This document shows, piece by piece, positions 51,030 through 63,480 of a DNA stretch of 64,000 nt. The notes below the pieces were generated by a model. That model searched no databases. It was not told where the DNA came from and saw only the letters and a list, made by a program, of their open reading frames with translations. The stretch is from assembly GCA_023333565.1 (NCBI GenBank), contig JAJKFH010000385.1:1116001-1180000 (forward strand), read 5' to 3'. The first letter of the stretch is position 1; every line of letters starts with the position of its first letter. The position numbers and the translations under genes are program-made. Source of the stretch: Puffinus mauretanicus (Eukaryota > Chordata > Aves > Procellariiformes > Procellariidae).

Positions 51030-51181
51030 CACTGTATCCTTCCTTGGAGATATTCAAAACTGAGCTGAACAGGGCTCTGAAGAAGCTGACTGAGTTGGCC
51101 ATGCTCTTAGTAGGGGATGGTCACTTGGGGGCTGGATCTCCAGAGGTCTCTTCCCATCTGAATTTTTCTCTGATTGTGAGC
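51030..51181 (+). mobile_element. Old CR1 LINE 3'-end fragment
   Basis: ccttccttggagatattcaa, aacagggctctgaagaagct, ggctggatctccagaggtct and the tail ttctctgattgtgag follow the order of the end of CR1 ORF2 and its 3' untranslated region. Plus strand. The diverged tail repeats suggest an old insertion. Confidence 0.7.
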
Positions 51182-51394
51182 ATATATTACAACACCAGAC
51201 ACACAGGTGCAAGGAATAGTGAAGAGTCAGAAGCCCTGAGAGAGAAAAAAATGGAGTAAGACTTAGGAAAGTCATGCAACAGTCACATTCTTAAGCATCT
51301 TAGCACAGCCGCTGTGGCTAGTGATGATACTGAATACTTACAATTAAGCCCACACTGACCTGGGCCCACAGTGCAGAAGGAGAAATTTTTTAGT

Positions 51395-51417
51395 AAAAAA
51401 AAAAAAAAAAAAAAAAA
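51395..51417 (+). repeat. Poly(A) run of 23
   Basis: An uninterrupted run of 23 A. No retrocopied gene is recognisable upstream, so it is treated as a simple repeat rather than a retropseudogene tail. Confidence 0.95.
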
Positions 51418-51520
51418 GAAGCCTGATCCCAGTCTCCTGGAAACAGAATTTACTTCCTTGATTTCAGTGGGTGTCTGGAAGATTTTCAAACTGCCATCAG
51501 ACTATCAGCCTGAGGGGTGT

Positions 51521-51605
51521 ATTCATAGATTGCAAGGCCTAAAGGGACTATTGTAATCATCTAATTTGATTCCTTTCTAACATATACCATAAGACTACCC
51601 TGCAA
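51521..51605 (-). mobile_element. Ancient CR1/L3-type LINE 3' end
   Basis: attcatagattgcaaggcct, then aaagggactattgtaatcat, then ctaatttgat and cataccataaga-type sequence reproduces, on the reverse strand, the 3' end of an old CR1-clade element shared by turtles, crocodiles and birds ('tcatagattccaaggccagaagggaccattgtgatcatctagtctga'). Confidence 0.65.
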
Positions 51606-53145
51606 TCACTCTTGTAATGACAAAAGTGTATCTTTTGGAAAAAGTTCTTACTGAGATTAAATGGAAGGAACACAAAATGTTCCTTGGGGTAGAGCTAACT
51701 GAGACACCCAAAGTCCCTGCCAAAGGCACCGATCGTTATGGCAGTGGCTGAGAGCAGCTAAGCTACATGGGATGAAAGGATTTCTGTTGGACCAACTGCG
51801 ACTCTGGGAGCAGAGAGGTGTGAGAGAGAAGGACAGGAAAAAGTCAGAGATGCAAAATACTGAATTTGGAAAAAATCAGGCAACAAGCTTCTGGCACATT
51901 TGGATTTCTCGGCAAGGAAACCACCTCCTGCTTGCTTTTATTTTTTGTGGGGTAAGGAGACCTGGCACACACTTCTGGTAAATAAATAGGATTGCACAAA
52001 GACTCCGCATGACTCTATCAGCTCTTCCTCCAAACAGAAACATGACACAGAAAAACCCTGAATAGCTGCTAAGCATTCAAGTCAAAGGAGCATGGGATTT
52101 CCAGCATCAGAAGTTTATGGTTTCTTACCAGCATTCAAAGAATACTTGGTGTGGACTCTTCTGCCAGAAGGGCGCATGTGATGGGCAGTTGCTCCTCAGA
52201 GCACGCAGAAGTCACAGGGAACAGAATTAATTTTCTACCTGCAGGTAGCTGTGTTCGCAGTGAAGAACCACAAGCTGCTAAACAAGCTGGAACTAACCAC
52301 ACGTGCCGCTGCTAGAGAGTGGAAGCTGCTGGTTAGTATGCAGCAAGGATGAGAAAGCTGCCAAGGAGCTTGCAAAGAAGTGACCTGTGATCCTTAATGC
52401 TTGACTTGTTTTTAACATACCCAGAAAATATGGGGGTGAGCTTCAGATGCCTTATGACAGGTGTCCCATTTGTCCTGTGGCATGTGGTGGTTCCCTGCCT
52501 GTGCTGAGGAGATGGAGGCACAAATGAGCAGCTGGGCAGGTGAAAAGGGGGATTTATTAAGAAGACTGTGCCAGCCCCATGGCTGTGGGGACTGTGAATC
52601 CCTCTCTGGCCAGCACTTCAGAGTTAAATCAATTCACATATTGTTGTTGGGTTATGTCGGTAATGTAAAGTGTCTAACATTGTATTGTCCATGACAATGC
52701 ATCTAGCAGAAAGAAAAGAGAGCAGCTGGAGCAGGAGATGCCTGGAGTATATCACCAGAGAGTTCCCCCAGCTTCTTACAGCAAGTGTCTCCCTTGAGAA
52801 AGAATCTATTATTTATTCCTAATTACAGTAGGATGTCTATTAGCACTTAGGTTTCTCACTTTTTTTTGGCTATTCACATCTTACTGACGCTTACCACTTT
52901 TCTATGGGTGGTTTGCATTGACATCTGACATGGACGGGCAGGCACGAGGGAGACAATGTCCTTACTGTCCAGAAGTCCCTGTAAGCTATGATGGATGGAT
53001 AACAACATCATCGGCTCACATCATGCAGCTGGTCCAAACTAGTTTAATGCAGTTAAAATTGCAGTACATCTACAGCTCATGGCTGAGAGTGAGATTCATA
53101 ATAAAAAACAGGATATCCAAGTCATTAAAGTACTGAAACAACTAC

Positions 53146-53195
53146 TCCCCTACTGATGCCAATGGGACTAAGGTACCTAAATATTTCTGCTTATA
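53146..53195 (+). repeat. Ancient palindromic-class repeat fragment
   Basis: tactgatgccaatgggacta followed by aggtacctaaatatttctg resembles the old sauropsid block 'cattgatttcaatgggagttaggcacctaaatacctttga'. Confidence 0.45.
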
Positions 53196-55118
53196 AACCT
53201 TCCTCCCTTGGCTCATCTCTGTCCCGCTACAGACTGTGAAGAAGTTGAGGTAGAGGCTATCCATCACTATATAACTTTTGAATACCTAACACAATGGGAC
53301 TTTCATGGCTGCTAGGGTTTTTGGCACTCTAACCGTACAAAAATACCAGTAATTCTTCAGTTCATACTGTGATAAGATTACTAGGAGGACGGGGCAGTTG
53401 CTGAACTAAGCCATGGCTGGAACTGAAACAGAAAAAATATCCATTTCATGATGGTTTCACTTTTCACTTCTTTCTCTCCTGAACTGTCTGTAATCAGCAG
53501 TAACTTACTGCACCTGCATGTCTGTAGTACCTGGGGCCTCCAAGGAAGTGGAATAATTATTCCAGAATATTTTTACTTCCAAACAGTCACAACGGTGTTT
53601 GCTTAAACAGTTTTGAGTCCAGAATGGGGGAATTCGGTTGCCTAAACATACATACAGTGCCATTCGAGGTGCTTTAGATATTGACATCTGTGCAAAGCAG
53701 ATGCAACAGGACCTACAGGAAACTCGCATCCATAGGCCAGCAGCTGGCTGGGAGAGAAACTCTGAGAAGCCTAGAATGGTACCTGGTGCCTATATTCAGG
53801 CCATTGAGCCAGGGTCCAAATGTCTTTGGAGTAAAAATCATCCCAGAAAAGGTGTTTGACTGGAAACCTTACACTACTTCCATCTTTATGTTAAGGAATT
53901 ATCAAGACATACTATAAATTTTGAAGGTCAGGACACGAGACCTTCCTTACACTCTATCCAAGTCTCAGGTACATCTTCCATGGTTCAAGACTCCTCAAGA
54001 GATTTAGTCTCCAGTGCTGGAGGCAGTGTTGAGCTCGGCCACAGGATAGGGCCAAGTGGGTGAGGCCACAGGGGCAGCAGGGAGGAATGTTGCCTTCCAG
54101 TAGGTCCTGGAGATACCCTACAGCACTGCCTCTCTTGGGCTCCCCGGCACACTCAATCGATGGAGGCTGCCTGCAAACCACACATCGGCCAGCATATTGC
54201 ACTGGTTACCAGAAGGTCCATCAGCAGGGCTCCCTGGTGGGGACATCGCCCTGCAATTACATGGGGGCACACATCTGGCTGCAAGAGGAATGTAAGGGGG
54301 AATCACTTAAGGAGTGTCTTTCGTAACGTAAGGAACTCAAAAACTTCTGTGTCTGGAGGAATCAGTCATCCCCTAGACGCTGGGCAGCTTTCTTCGGAAA
54401 TAAACCTCTTCCCAGACGGAGGCAGGAGGGAGACGTTTACCGTGTCATGGGCAGGGTGGAGGCTCACAGCTCATTCGTGTCTGTCCCCGTTTCCCTAACG
54501 CATGTCTGAGTCAGGGAAGCTCTGCTGTCAGAGAAAGTGATGACTGATATGATAAAGTGAAAATTCCTCTATGTGCATCATTTCTTTCTGCACACCCACT
54601 TTATTTCCTCATTTTTAGCAAACTGCATAGTAAAAGCTGTTATGAAATCCTGTTTCTCCTTTCACCGACTGATGAGTTAATGCAAAACCAATTAAATGCA
54701 GCATGCAAGACAGCCAAGTTGTATGTGTCTCCCACTGTCTGACTCCCTTTAAGAACTGCTACATGACTTTTAAGTCATTTCCTTTCCCAGATGAGGCAGT
54801 TTCACTTGTATCAAAGAGCTTGATCTAAACCAAACAGTCTTACAATAAACCAGACAGCCTCGTTTTTGATATCATTAGCCTTTAACCTCAGAGGGACTTC
54901 TTCAGACAGGAGCTGCAACTTGTTACCAGATGTCAAAAAATGTTCGTCATCAAAACCTCAAGTGACAACTTGGGGCTAAGCAGCGTGAGCTTTTTGATTG
55001 TATTTTAAATGACAGAAATTTTTATTTGGTGTAGCAGTGCCCAGGGTGGCAGAAGGAAAGAGAAAAGAAAGTATTTCAAAAACCATGTCACAACAGGCTC
55101 TAAGTACTCTCAAGTTCA

Positions 55119-55158
55119 TTGGATTTCTCCATAAACTGTTGGATTTCTCCATAAACTG
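55119..55158. repeat. Perfect 20-bp tandem duplication
   Basis: ttggatttctccataaactg occurs exactly twice in tandem (55119-55138 and 55139-55158). Complete identity suggests a recent slippage or repair duplication. Confidence 0.95.
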
Positions 55159-56895
55159 CTAATCTGTGGTGTGAAGGGGCAGCATTTGTGGTTTTCCCTA
55201 GAGAAAAGCAGAAGTGCTCCACATACTATACTACAACAGTGAATACTGAATGTGCGACTCAACTCGGATATGGTTCAGGAAGGAAATTTTCAGCAATTCC
55301 AGCCTAGGTAAAAACACATCTATTGTTTTATTTCTGCAGATGGGGCAGAGCAGGTGAGACGGCTTTACTTTGAGCAGAGGGAGAGATTTAGTAGAAGCAA
55401 ATGTAATTCTCCGTACCTTCTTTATGAAGCTTTATATATTGCATGTGACAGTAAAACCACAAAGCTAAAAACTGCTATCATGGAAAACTGTAGCAGATTT
55501 TTCACCTGTTGTCTAGAAAGGAGATGAAAGCAATCTCGAGAAGAACCTAGATCAGGAGCTGAACCTCAGCAAGGTATATCTTTGCCCGATTGCATCCCTA
55601 GGATGCAGTAATCTGTATTAGCAACAGTTACCAGAGCCATCGTATGGTCTCCTATGCAAATTCATGATCTAACCCACAGACAGCTATGTGAAAAAATCTT
55701 GTTCCTTTAAGAGACAGTTATTTCTTTGTTTCTTTTAGGACAATGCCAGAACTCACGGGTTTCTCTGCATAAATGAGAAATTCCACTCCTCATTGAACAG
55801 ATATGGGCTGTAGAAGATAATTAACCACTTCTTATGGTTTATCCAACCCTCAAAACTTGGGTCAGGTATTGCTCACCACCCACATTAATTGCCCAGAACA
55901 GACTGACTGGTTTTGGACCAAATATTGTCTCACCAGCACTTAATATCCCTGCCATAGCATGAAAGGAAACAGAAACCTGAGAAGAAGAGAAAATTAGAAC
56001 GGTGGGAAGAAAAACAGTTTCTTAACTGTGGAATGGACTCTGTCTGTCTAACGAATCCCCTTTGAAAACCACCCATAGTAATAAATCAGGATGTAATATA
56101 TTGCAGATGGATCAACAGTGGCACACACATAGCCTTACATCTCTGCCACAGGTGTTTGATTTTGTATTTGACGGCAGGTCAAGGAGTAACTGTGCAAGGA
56201 CAATCCTGCTCTAGAGAGTGACAATTCTGTTTTGCACCAGCCTTCAGGGTTAAAAACTTGTTGTCCTAGATTGGAAGGAAAACTAAGCCTCTCAGTTATT
56301 CTATAGAGTGGAATTATGTTGATACAACTGGTTTAGGATTGAAAATTTTATTTAAAAAATCAAATCTGGACTTTTTTCTGCATACGGCTGACTAGTGTTT
56401 AGAAACTTTCTTCTAAACATAAACTTCATTGTAATTCAGTAACTTTAAGAAAATGTTTTATTTTGACAGAACAACACATACTGACAATATTCCATTAAAA
56501 ATGTCGTGTCTAGAACTGTCCAGCTCTTGTGAGGTCCTTCATGCGCAGTCTTGTCCCATTGGCTTAGACATTGGATGGTCTCTAGAAACAAACCTCAGAT
56601 CGTATAGACTTTAATTACATGAAACCTTTAGGGGTCTTCAGCATCAATTGTGAAGATATACTCAGTACTTTTTTCAGATCAAACAAACCAACAAAAAAGC
56701 ACTATAGTATACAGGAGAATATCCTGTTCTTCCAAAATAGGTTAAAAATATACAGACAAAAAAAAAAATCACACATAAGGATGTTAGAGAAATTTTAATT
56801 GAACCCTATACAATTTGTCTAGACTCCTGCTGCTGTCAGTGCTCCATGGTTTTCTACAGCTTCTCAAGGAGGACTGGAAGGATTAGCCATTTCCT

Positions 56896-56985
56896 GAGTT
56901 CCAGTCGTGCTTCTAATAGTAAACTTCCCACACATGTTTCAAGTCATTTAACCTCGTTGTTCCTCCCCTCCATGTTTCTGATCCT
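56896..56985 (-). mobile_element. Probable MIR (CORE-SINE), reverse orientation
   Basis: gagttccagtcgtgcttcta, then cacacatgtttcaagtcatt, then taacctcgttgttcctc follows the MIR reverse-strand order 'ctggttctgccactta...gtgtgaccttgggcaagtcacttaacctctctgtgcctc'. About 90 bases, diverged. Confidence 0.5.
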
Positions 56986-57181
56986 TGATGAAAAAAATAC
57001 AACTGCAAAAGACTTGGGAATCTCCCAGGGGTTACACCTATAAAATGTAGTAAAGGGTACCTGTGCCTCAGTCGCCCCAGTGCTCAGTACACTGAAACAT
57101 AAAGGCAACCACTGGAAGCTGAATGGTTTAAAGTGCGGTATGTATAATGGTTTATCTTCTATTCCAAACAACTGCTAATGG

Positions 57182-57262
57182 TCACTCTTGGAGCTGGGGT
57201 ACTTACCAGGTTGGACCTGTGGTCTGACTCAGTATGGCAGCTCTTTCATTCTTACAGTGCTT
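57182..57262 (+). mobile_element. Ancient CR1-type LINE 3' end
   Basis: ggggtacttaccaggttgga, then cctgtggtctgactcagtat, then ggcagctctttcattcttac corresponds to the 3' end of old CR1-clade elements of reptiles and birds ('ggatactggaccagatggacctttggtctgacccagtatggc...ttcttatgttctta'). Confidence 0.65.
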
Positions 57263-60200
57263 ATTCCTGAGTTTCTCCAGATGCTATTTACTATGGTCTT
57301 GGAGTTAAACGTGTGCAGGACAGTCTTTGCTTGGCACTAGTTATGAGACTTATTCGCTTAAATCAGTCTCTCCTGGGTTCCAGCTGATGCTGCAGATAGG
57401 GACATGCTGGAGCTGTTATGGTCTCTAACATTTGGCTGTGGCCAGGACAGTGTCTTGCAGCCAAAGTCTTGCAGGGCTTTTTGTGGGATGGCAGTGCATT
57501 TCTGTTGCTGACGCTGATCAAATGTTATATTTTTAATTGAATTTCTACAGTTATGGTCTAATGACAAACGTGTATGCTCTGCATTATGCCCTCTCATGAC
57601 TTAAAACTGGGAGAGCTACAGCAAAGGGGCTCTGTTAATAATAAACAACATTAAATGTCAGCCAGATGAAACTGAAGAATGGAAAAAAGAATAGTACAAC
57701 ACAGGGAGGCTTTCTTTCCACTTACTTTATTTTCACTGCATTTAGAGGACTTTCATACTTTCTCTGCCTTGAGGAATATTTTCACACATAGAAATTCACT
57801 TCTATGGAGTGGGAGTTCACAAATCTTCCTACTGACTTGAGGAGAAGTAGGATCAAGAGTGACGTTTTGGTTTCTCCTCATTACCAGCTTTCCCTGCCTT
57901 AGTAGTGTTTCTCTGCTCAGACACGTTTCTATTTTGGGTATTTTCTTCTCCACAGATCCCCGCTACATGTTGAGGATAGGCTTCAACTGCATCCCATATT
58001 TTGCCATGAGAGGCCAATTGTTCTGCAAACAAAGAGGAATGTTTTATTGTTCTGGCATTTCATCTCTTTGGATATGGTTTAGTAACTGAATAATACATTG
58101 AAAACATGCTTCAACAGAAATGAAGCCCAAGAATCCTCATTTTTGTTTATTTTATTTGGTTATTGCAAGACTCCTAGCAAAGCTAACACCTCATGGTTTT
58201 AATGGAAGTCCTTCAACAAAAATGAAGAGTAAGATAGACAAACACTATACAGCGTTGTCACTACAAGTCAGAGCTTGCAATGGTCCTACTTATCCTGTGG
58301 AAGTCTTTCCCTTAACTCGTTTGTCCTCTGAAAAAACAGGACACTCTTCTGTATTTCTGTGCTAAAAGTTAAGACCCATGAAAATCAGAAACCGGCTCAG
58401 TAGATATAAGAAGCTGTTAAGACAGCCTAGCTTCCTCCAAAAATTTTGCCTCCAGTTGCCCATAGCAAATAAAATTGCTTTCAAAAGTTACTCACTCAAA
58501 CTTTGCACATTTTTTTTTATGGCAAGAACCAGGAGAATAGAATTTGTACATCAAGGCTGTAGGTCAGGGGTTCCAGGAAATTCTGTGGGATTTATGTAAA
58601 AGTGCAAAAGGAAAAAAAAATTCTGTGAGCAAAGAAAGTTGTAAACTGCTGTTAAATTTGAATTTGAGGTTTTAAAGATATTTAACCCTATGGTCACTAT
58701 TTTAGGGAAGGTTACCAGCTATTTCTGGGATTTTATAGAAACAAATAATCTGGCTATCCTGTCAGCATGGGTCTCATTAGCACAGAGCAATTATTTTTGT
58801 GTACTCAAAGTAATGGCAACTAACATCATCTCAGAAACCACAGGATCCATCATCACAAACTTTATAACTAAAGCCTTGTCTAAATGGAAGGCATTTTCTC
58901 CACAGAACCTTTCTCAGCTCACAGGATATTATGAAAATAAATGTACTGAAGTATTCAGATCTTGAGTGATGCTGTAACTGGATTGTTGGTGTTCACGTCA
59001 CAGAGTGCAGATTCTGTGTTTGTGAGGGATGGCAGATAGATATGTTAGAAAATAGTACTTTCTATTTCTATAGAAGTCAATTGGCTGGTTTTGAACACCC
59101 TGAAGTTGGATACCCAATCAAGACTTGTGAGTTCAGTCCGTCTCTGGCATATTTTGCCTTACAATTTCAATTCCCTCTCAACTAAATGCTTTATATACAA
59201 GGAAACACTGGCTAAATCCAGCAGCCTATTTTGGAGGAGTTATTCAACTCAAACCTCCGATGCAGTGAAATTCATGGCACTGAGCCAAATGGTGGTTTAT
59301 TCATGCCTTTCTGTCAGCAATACATTTGAGCTGCTTGAGACTACCTGAATAAATATTTCACCCCTGCTGTTTGCCACTGAGCTCAGGCTTCACTACTGGC
59401 ACTGTTCACAAGAGAACCCCGTGGTGTTTTCTCCCATGTCCACCATGCTCTTCCTGTGTTGTGGTTGATACCTGAAGCTCCTGGTTCCTCTGGACTTCAC
59501 ATGTGATCTACATGTTCTCCTTGAACCGTTGTCCTGTACTTTGAAGTGTGCTGCCAGGGCACATGGCCTCATTCACCTACCAGACTTTTTTGCTGTTTTG
59601 CCCCTCAAAAACTTTCTTATATGCACATTCTTCCTCAAAACACAAAAATACTTTGCGATTTTTAGCCAGAAGCACTGAGGAGACATATACCTGATAAGTC
59701 ACTAGGCACAATGTCCTAGACCTTCCCAGATTCTGAGTCTACCATCTCATCACAACTTTGCAAATTCTTCTGACTGTCATTATCTTTGTCTAATTTTCCT
59801 TTTGTAGGTTATTTGTGGTTTACTTCTCTAGTGATGGCTCTTTTCACATTTTCCTAGTGGCTGCTTTGCTCTTATGGAAGCAACTGAGCCTCTTGCTCCA
59901 AGCACACCATTGTTTTCTCAGACCATATTTGGCAAATAAAAAGATATGCATGTTTCTAGTCTATAACTTTATACTATATTTGAAGCCACTTCAAATCTTT
60001 TTATATGATGTGAAGAGTGAGGACCAGTTTATTTACTCCCCATTTTGTTTCCTCCAGTCTCTAGGTATTTAAAGTCTTGCTTGTTCTGGCTTTTTGTCAG
60101 GAGCCTTTACTGTTGAAATTTTTATTAAAAAATGCTGATATTTGTTGCAATTTTACTGATTAAATTCTGAAAAAAATAATCTCTCAGTTTAACTGCTTTT

Positions 60201-60299
60201 GCATGACTTGCCAAGGAGATTGATGTGCAAACAGTATATGTTCTACACCAACAATGGAGGTTGCCAGGTGTTTTTATTTATTTAATTCCCCCTTCCTTT

Positions 60300-60760
60300 C
60301 TTTTCCCCCAACAGAAACTGTGGTAATGCGGGCTTTTAAAAAATACTTGGAAATGTGATCTTTTGCATTAAAAAACTAGGCCATGCTCATACTGCCTGCC
60401 AGCAATGCATGTTTGAAGTATTAATGTACAACACCTAAAAGAAACATAATATTAATACAGAACTCTGCATTAAAACAGCCTTTCAAGACAAGCCAGCTGT
60501 CTTACCCTGAAAAAAAGCCAGGAAACCCAGATGTGGAGCTAATCAAATTGTTCATTATAAATGAGCTACCTGGCAAATTTAGCTATTTTTTCCCCCTAAT
60601 GATTGAGAAAAAGCCCTGGTTTTTACATACTTATTTGTAACTTGAGTTCATCCGATACCTTGTGCAGGCAACTGCTTTGATTCGTTGGCTAGGCATCAGT
60701 CATTAGTTGTCTGACTTAATAAAGAAATGTCAGGACTGAAAATCTGTTGTATTCAGGATT
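60300..60760. promoter_or_regulatory. Candidate conserved non-coding element (texture only)
   Basis: A complex AT-rich stretch, free of simple repeats and recognisable transposons, with many homeodomain-like (ATTA, TAAT), octamer-like (TTTGCAT) and CAGCTG/CACCTG E-box-like strings close together. Such composition is common in developmental enhancers within gene deserts. Conservation has not been tested. Confidence 0.2.
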
Positions 60761-61765
60761 TTCCACCGTGCTGCTCTCTTAGCTGAAGGCAGATAAGAGG
60801 CAGACTATCGTTTATTTGAAACTTTTCCATGGGGAAATTCACACATGTAGCCAATAGCCCTTCCTCTCTTTGGGATCCTGCAGCAGAGACTTAACCCAAG
60901 CTCTGTAACTGATGACTGGTAAGCTTGGGAGAGGGAGCAATGGTCCAGCCTGTCAGTGCTGACTAGACATACCCAAGCTCCCCAAATACTCAATGAACAC
61001 AAATTGTAATAATTTATTTAATCTGCCTGACCTACATATTCAACTTTTTCACTGCCTTCCTCAGGAGGAATGGACCTGTGGCCATTGCATTCTTCATCAG
61101 GGAGACCGATCTGCTGAACTCTTATGAGTGGTCCCTCAGCCTTGTCCATCGAAATGACACCCAAGGCAGGAGTATAGCTTAATAACTTCAAGTTCATAAT
61201 GGTCAATGATTAGTCAATTAATTCATTGACAATTTAAATTAATATTTTGTGGCTCATTCTAAAGAGTTGAGGGTAATCACAAGAACATCTCCACGGGCAT
61301 AGCTGCAGGACGGAGAGGGAATATCAGGTGGCTCAGGGGACTGGGGAACAAAAACCACTTCAAGGAGACAGACAGAGCATCTCTCTAAATGTGAGGTTAT
61401 TCCAGCCTGAAAGCAATGAAGATCAGTGAACATCACTTTCAGAAACCTTTGCTTCCTTCCCCACCCGTGTTTCTTGAACTGTAGTTCACCTTCCTCACAG
61501 TTGTATCACACTTATTTCATAGCTGCATGATGCTCCAATTTCAAAAGAGTGCTGCAAAAAAAGGCAGCCTAACTGTACATAAATGTTGCACATACATGTT
61601 AGGTTATACAAGGTAGCCAGCATGAAGATAATGCTATTTAAGCTCTGTATATGGCCACAACTGAGGACACAGCTGGGACTGTGCTGAGGTGTTGCATGAA
61701 AGAATCTAACATGAAAATTGAAGGTAATGTGTTTTTTTCTGAGTGGTGCTATCAGCTGGGCTCTG

Positions 61766-61797
61766 TGCATTTGTTGAAATGCATGCATTTGTTGAAA
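61766..61797. repeat. 18-bp-period short duplication
   Basis: tgcatttgttgaaa occurs at 61766-61779 and again at 61784-61797. Confidence 0.9.
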
Positions 61798-62920
61798 AAA
61801 AGCAATGGCCATTTTACCATTTATGACTAAAGAATTAGCAGTCCTGTTGAAAGCATCAGCAATTCATCAGGGTTTTTGACTAAACTAGACCAAAAGCTTT
61901 GCAGTAGGTAAAGTAAAAACTCTTTCCATTTAAGGCCAATTTTTTTAAATGCTCTAAAATTCACGAGCATGAGACGACTTCTCATTGCCTTGAAACTACA
62001 TGCTATTTCATTAATGGGGAGCAATACTAGTCCACTTAGAGTCATTTGGACAAGGGATTCATGTGACACAGCTCCTTTTATCTCCTCTTTTCCCCTCCCT
62101 CTTTACCACCTGCCAGATTTGGGACTCAATCTCTGTCTCAGATTTTCCTCACTGTTGCCCAGCCATTTGTTCCAGGCTACTCGTGACTCCCACTGCTTTG
62201 CAGGGAAGCAAAGGAAACACAGTATTAACAACAACAAAGAGCTGAGAATTGTAAGTAGCTGTGAACCTGATTCACAAGCCAAAAAATCATATTGTGTGTG
62301 GACAGTGAGAATGCACAAGGGTTTGTAGACTGGCAGCTTTCACTGTAATTGGATGATTTCTGAGGATATCCAATACTCAGCCAACATCCTCTCAGGTCCA
62401 AGTAGGGCAGACATGAAGGGAGCAAAGCATCTTGCTAAAGTCTGCCTCTGTCACAGCACTTTTAATTGGAGGGGGGAAGTAATTTGAAAGCAGCCTGAAA
62501 GTTGGAAAGGAATCAGAGAATTTCCAAAAAGAAAACAAACTTCAGATGTGAATACTTATAAGGCTGGGATCACGGAAAGGGAGAAAGTTTGAGACCTTGG
62601 AGAGTAGGATACAGGGGTGAGTGGGGAGGGAAGGTGATGTTGGAAGTGGGCGAGGACTGGGGATGCAGTGAATGCACATGGTGTGTGAGCAGATAATGGT
62701 TACTGGTTGTTGCCAGCTGCCAAAGGGCAGAGCTGAGCAGCCATGCACTACAATTCTTCTCTCCTTAGTGTTTTTTGGAGGCTTGAACTCTGATGAATTT
62801 GCTTTATTCCAAAGGCAGAGAATAACCTGAGCTCTGCACTAACCAGGTTCATCAGGTAATTGTTGGCAGGATTATTTGTCCTGCTCAACCAGCTCTGCTC
62901 GGAAGAAAGACTGACATTCA

Positions 62921-62964
62921 TTCCTTAACATACTTTAATATATTCCTTAATATATCTTAATATG
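62921..62964. repeat. 22-bp tandem duplication, imperfect
   Basis: Two adjacent 22-bp units starting ttccttaa (62921-62942 and 62943-62964) match at 18 of 22 positions. AT-rich. Confidence 0.85.
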
Positions 62965-63033
62965 GGCAGGAAAGAAAACATCAGATAAGAGGAAATAAAT
63001 ATCTCCTTTTTTCTCTAACGTGTTACAGTCATG

Positions 63034-63480
63034 GAAAGGCACTGACAGACTGAAATGAGTCCAACAGAGGCCACCAGGATGGTCAGGGGGCTGGAACTCC
63101 CAACGTACAAGGTGAGGTTGAGAAAGCTGGGTTTATTCAGCCTGGAAAAGTCTCAAGGGAGACCTTACTACTCTCTGCAACTGTCTAATAGGAGGATGTA
63201 AAGAAGATAAAATGAGACTCTTCTCAGAGATGCACAAAGATGGGATAAGAGACAACAGACACAAATTACAGCATAGGAGTAAGATATTAGGAAAAAGACT
63301 TTCACAGCAAGGATGGTCAAATTTGGAGCAGGGGCACAGAGAGGGGGTGGACTCGCCATCCATTGAGATATTGGAAACTTGAGTGGGCACGACACTGCTG
63401 TAACTGGACCTGCCATGAATGGCAGGTGGGACCAGTGACCTCCAGAGGTCCCTTTGGATATTATTCTATGAGGCTATGAA
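63034..63480 (+). mobile_element. Old CR1 LINE, 5'-truncated
   Basis: ggaaaggcactgacagactg, then gtcagggggctggaactccc, gctgggtttattcagcctgg, gagaccttactactctctgc, ccattgagatattggaaact and cctccagaggtccctttgg follow the CR1 ORF2 C-terminal and 3' untranslated regions in order on the plus strand. The end is the worn tail ttattctatgaggctatga. Many substitutions and indels remove any long frame, marking it as older than the CR1 copies at 18.2 and 41.4 kb. Confidence 0.85.

Larger units (their letters stand above)
51606..56895. other. Unique non-coding DNA
   Basis: No gene is supported. 53950-54520 is GC-richer with overlapping open frames on both strands (up to 112 codons) and no recognisable domain. 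A 20-bp tandem duplication and a short old repeat piece are listed separately. Confidence 0.5.
57263..63033. other. Unique AT-rich non-coding DNA with a possible conserved element
   Basis: No gene is supported. Open frames are under 120 codons. 60300-60760 has the texture of a conserved non-coding element (listed separately). Small tandem duplications lie at 61766-61797 and 62921-62964. Confidence 0.5.

Noticed and set aside
51200..51417. Processed pseudogene ending in the 23-base poly(A)
   Set aside because: Upstream sequence matches no gene I recognise and no flanking target duplication is visible. A simple A-run is more economical.
57041..57080. Second MIR block (cctataaaatgtag ... gtgcctcag)
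   Set aside because: The blocks are in the wrong order relative to MIR on either strand.
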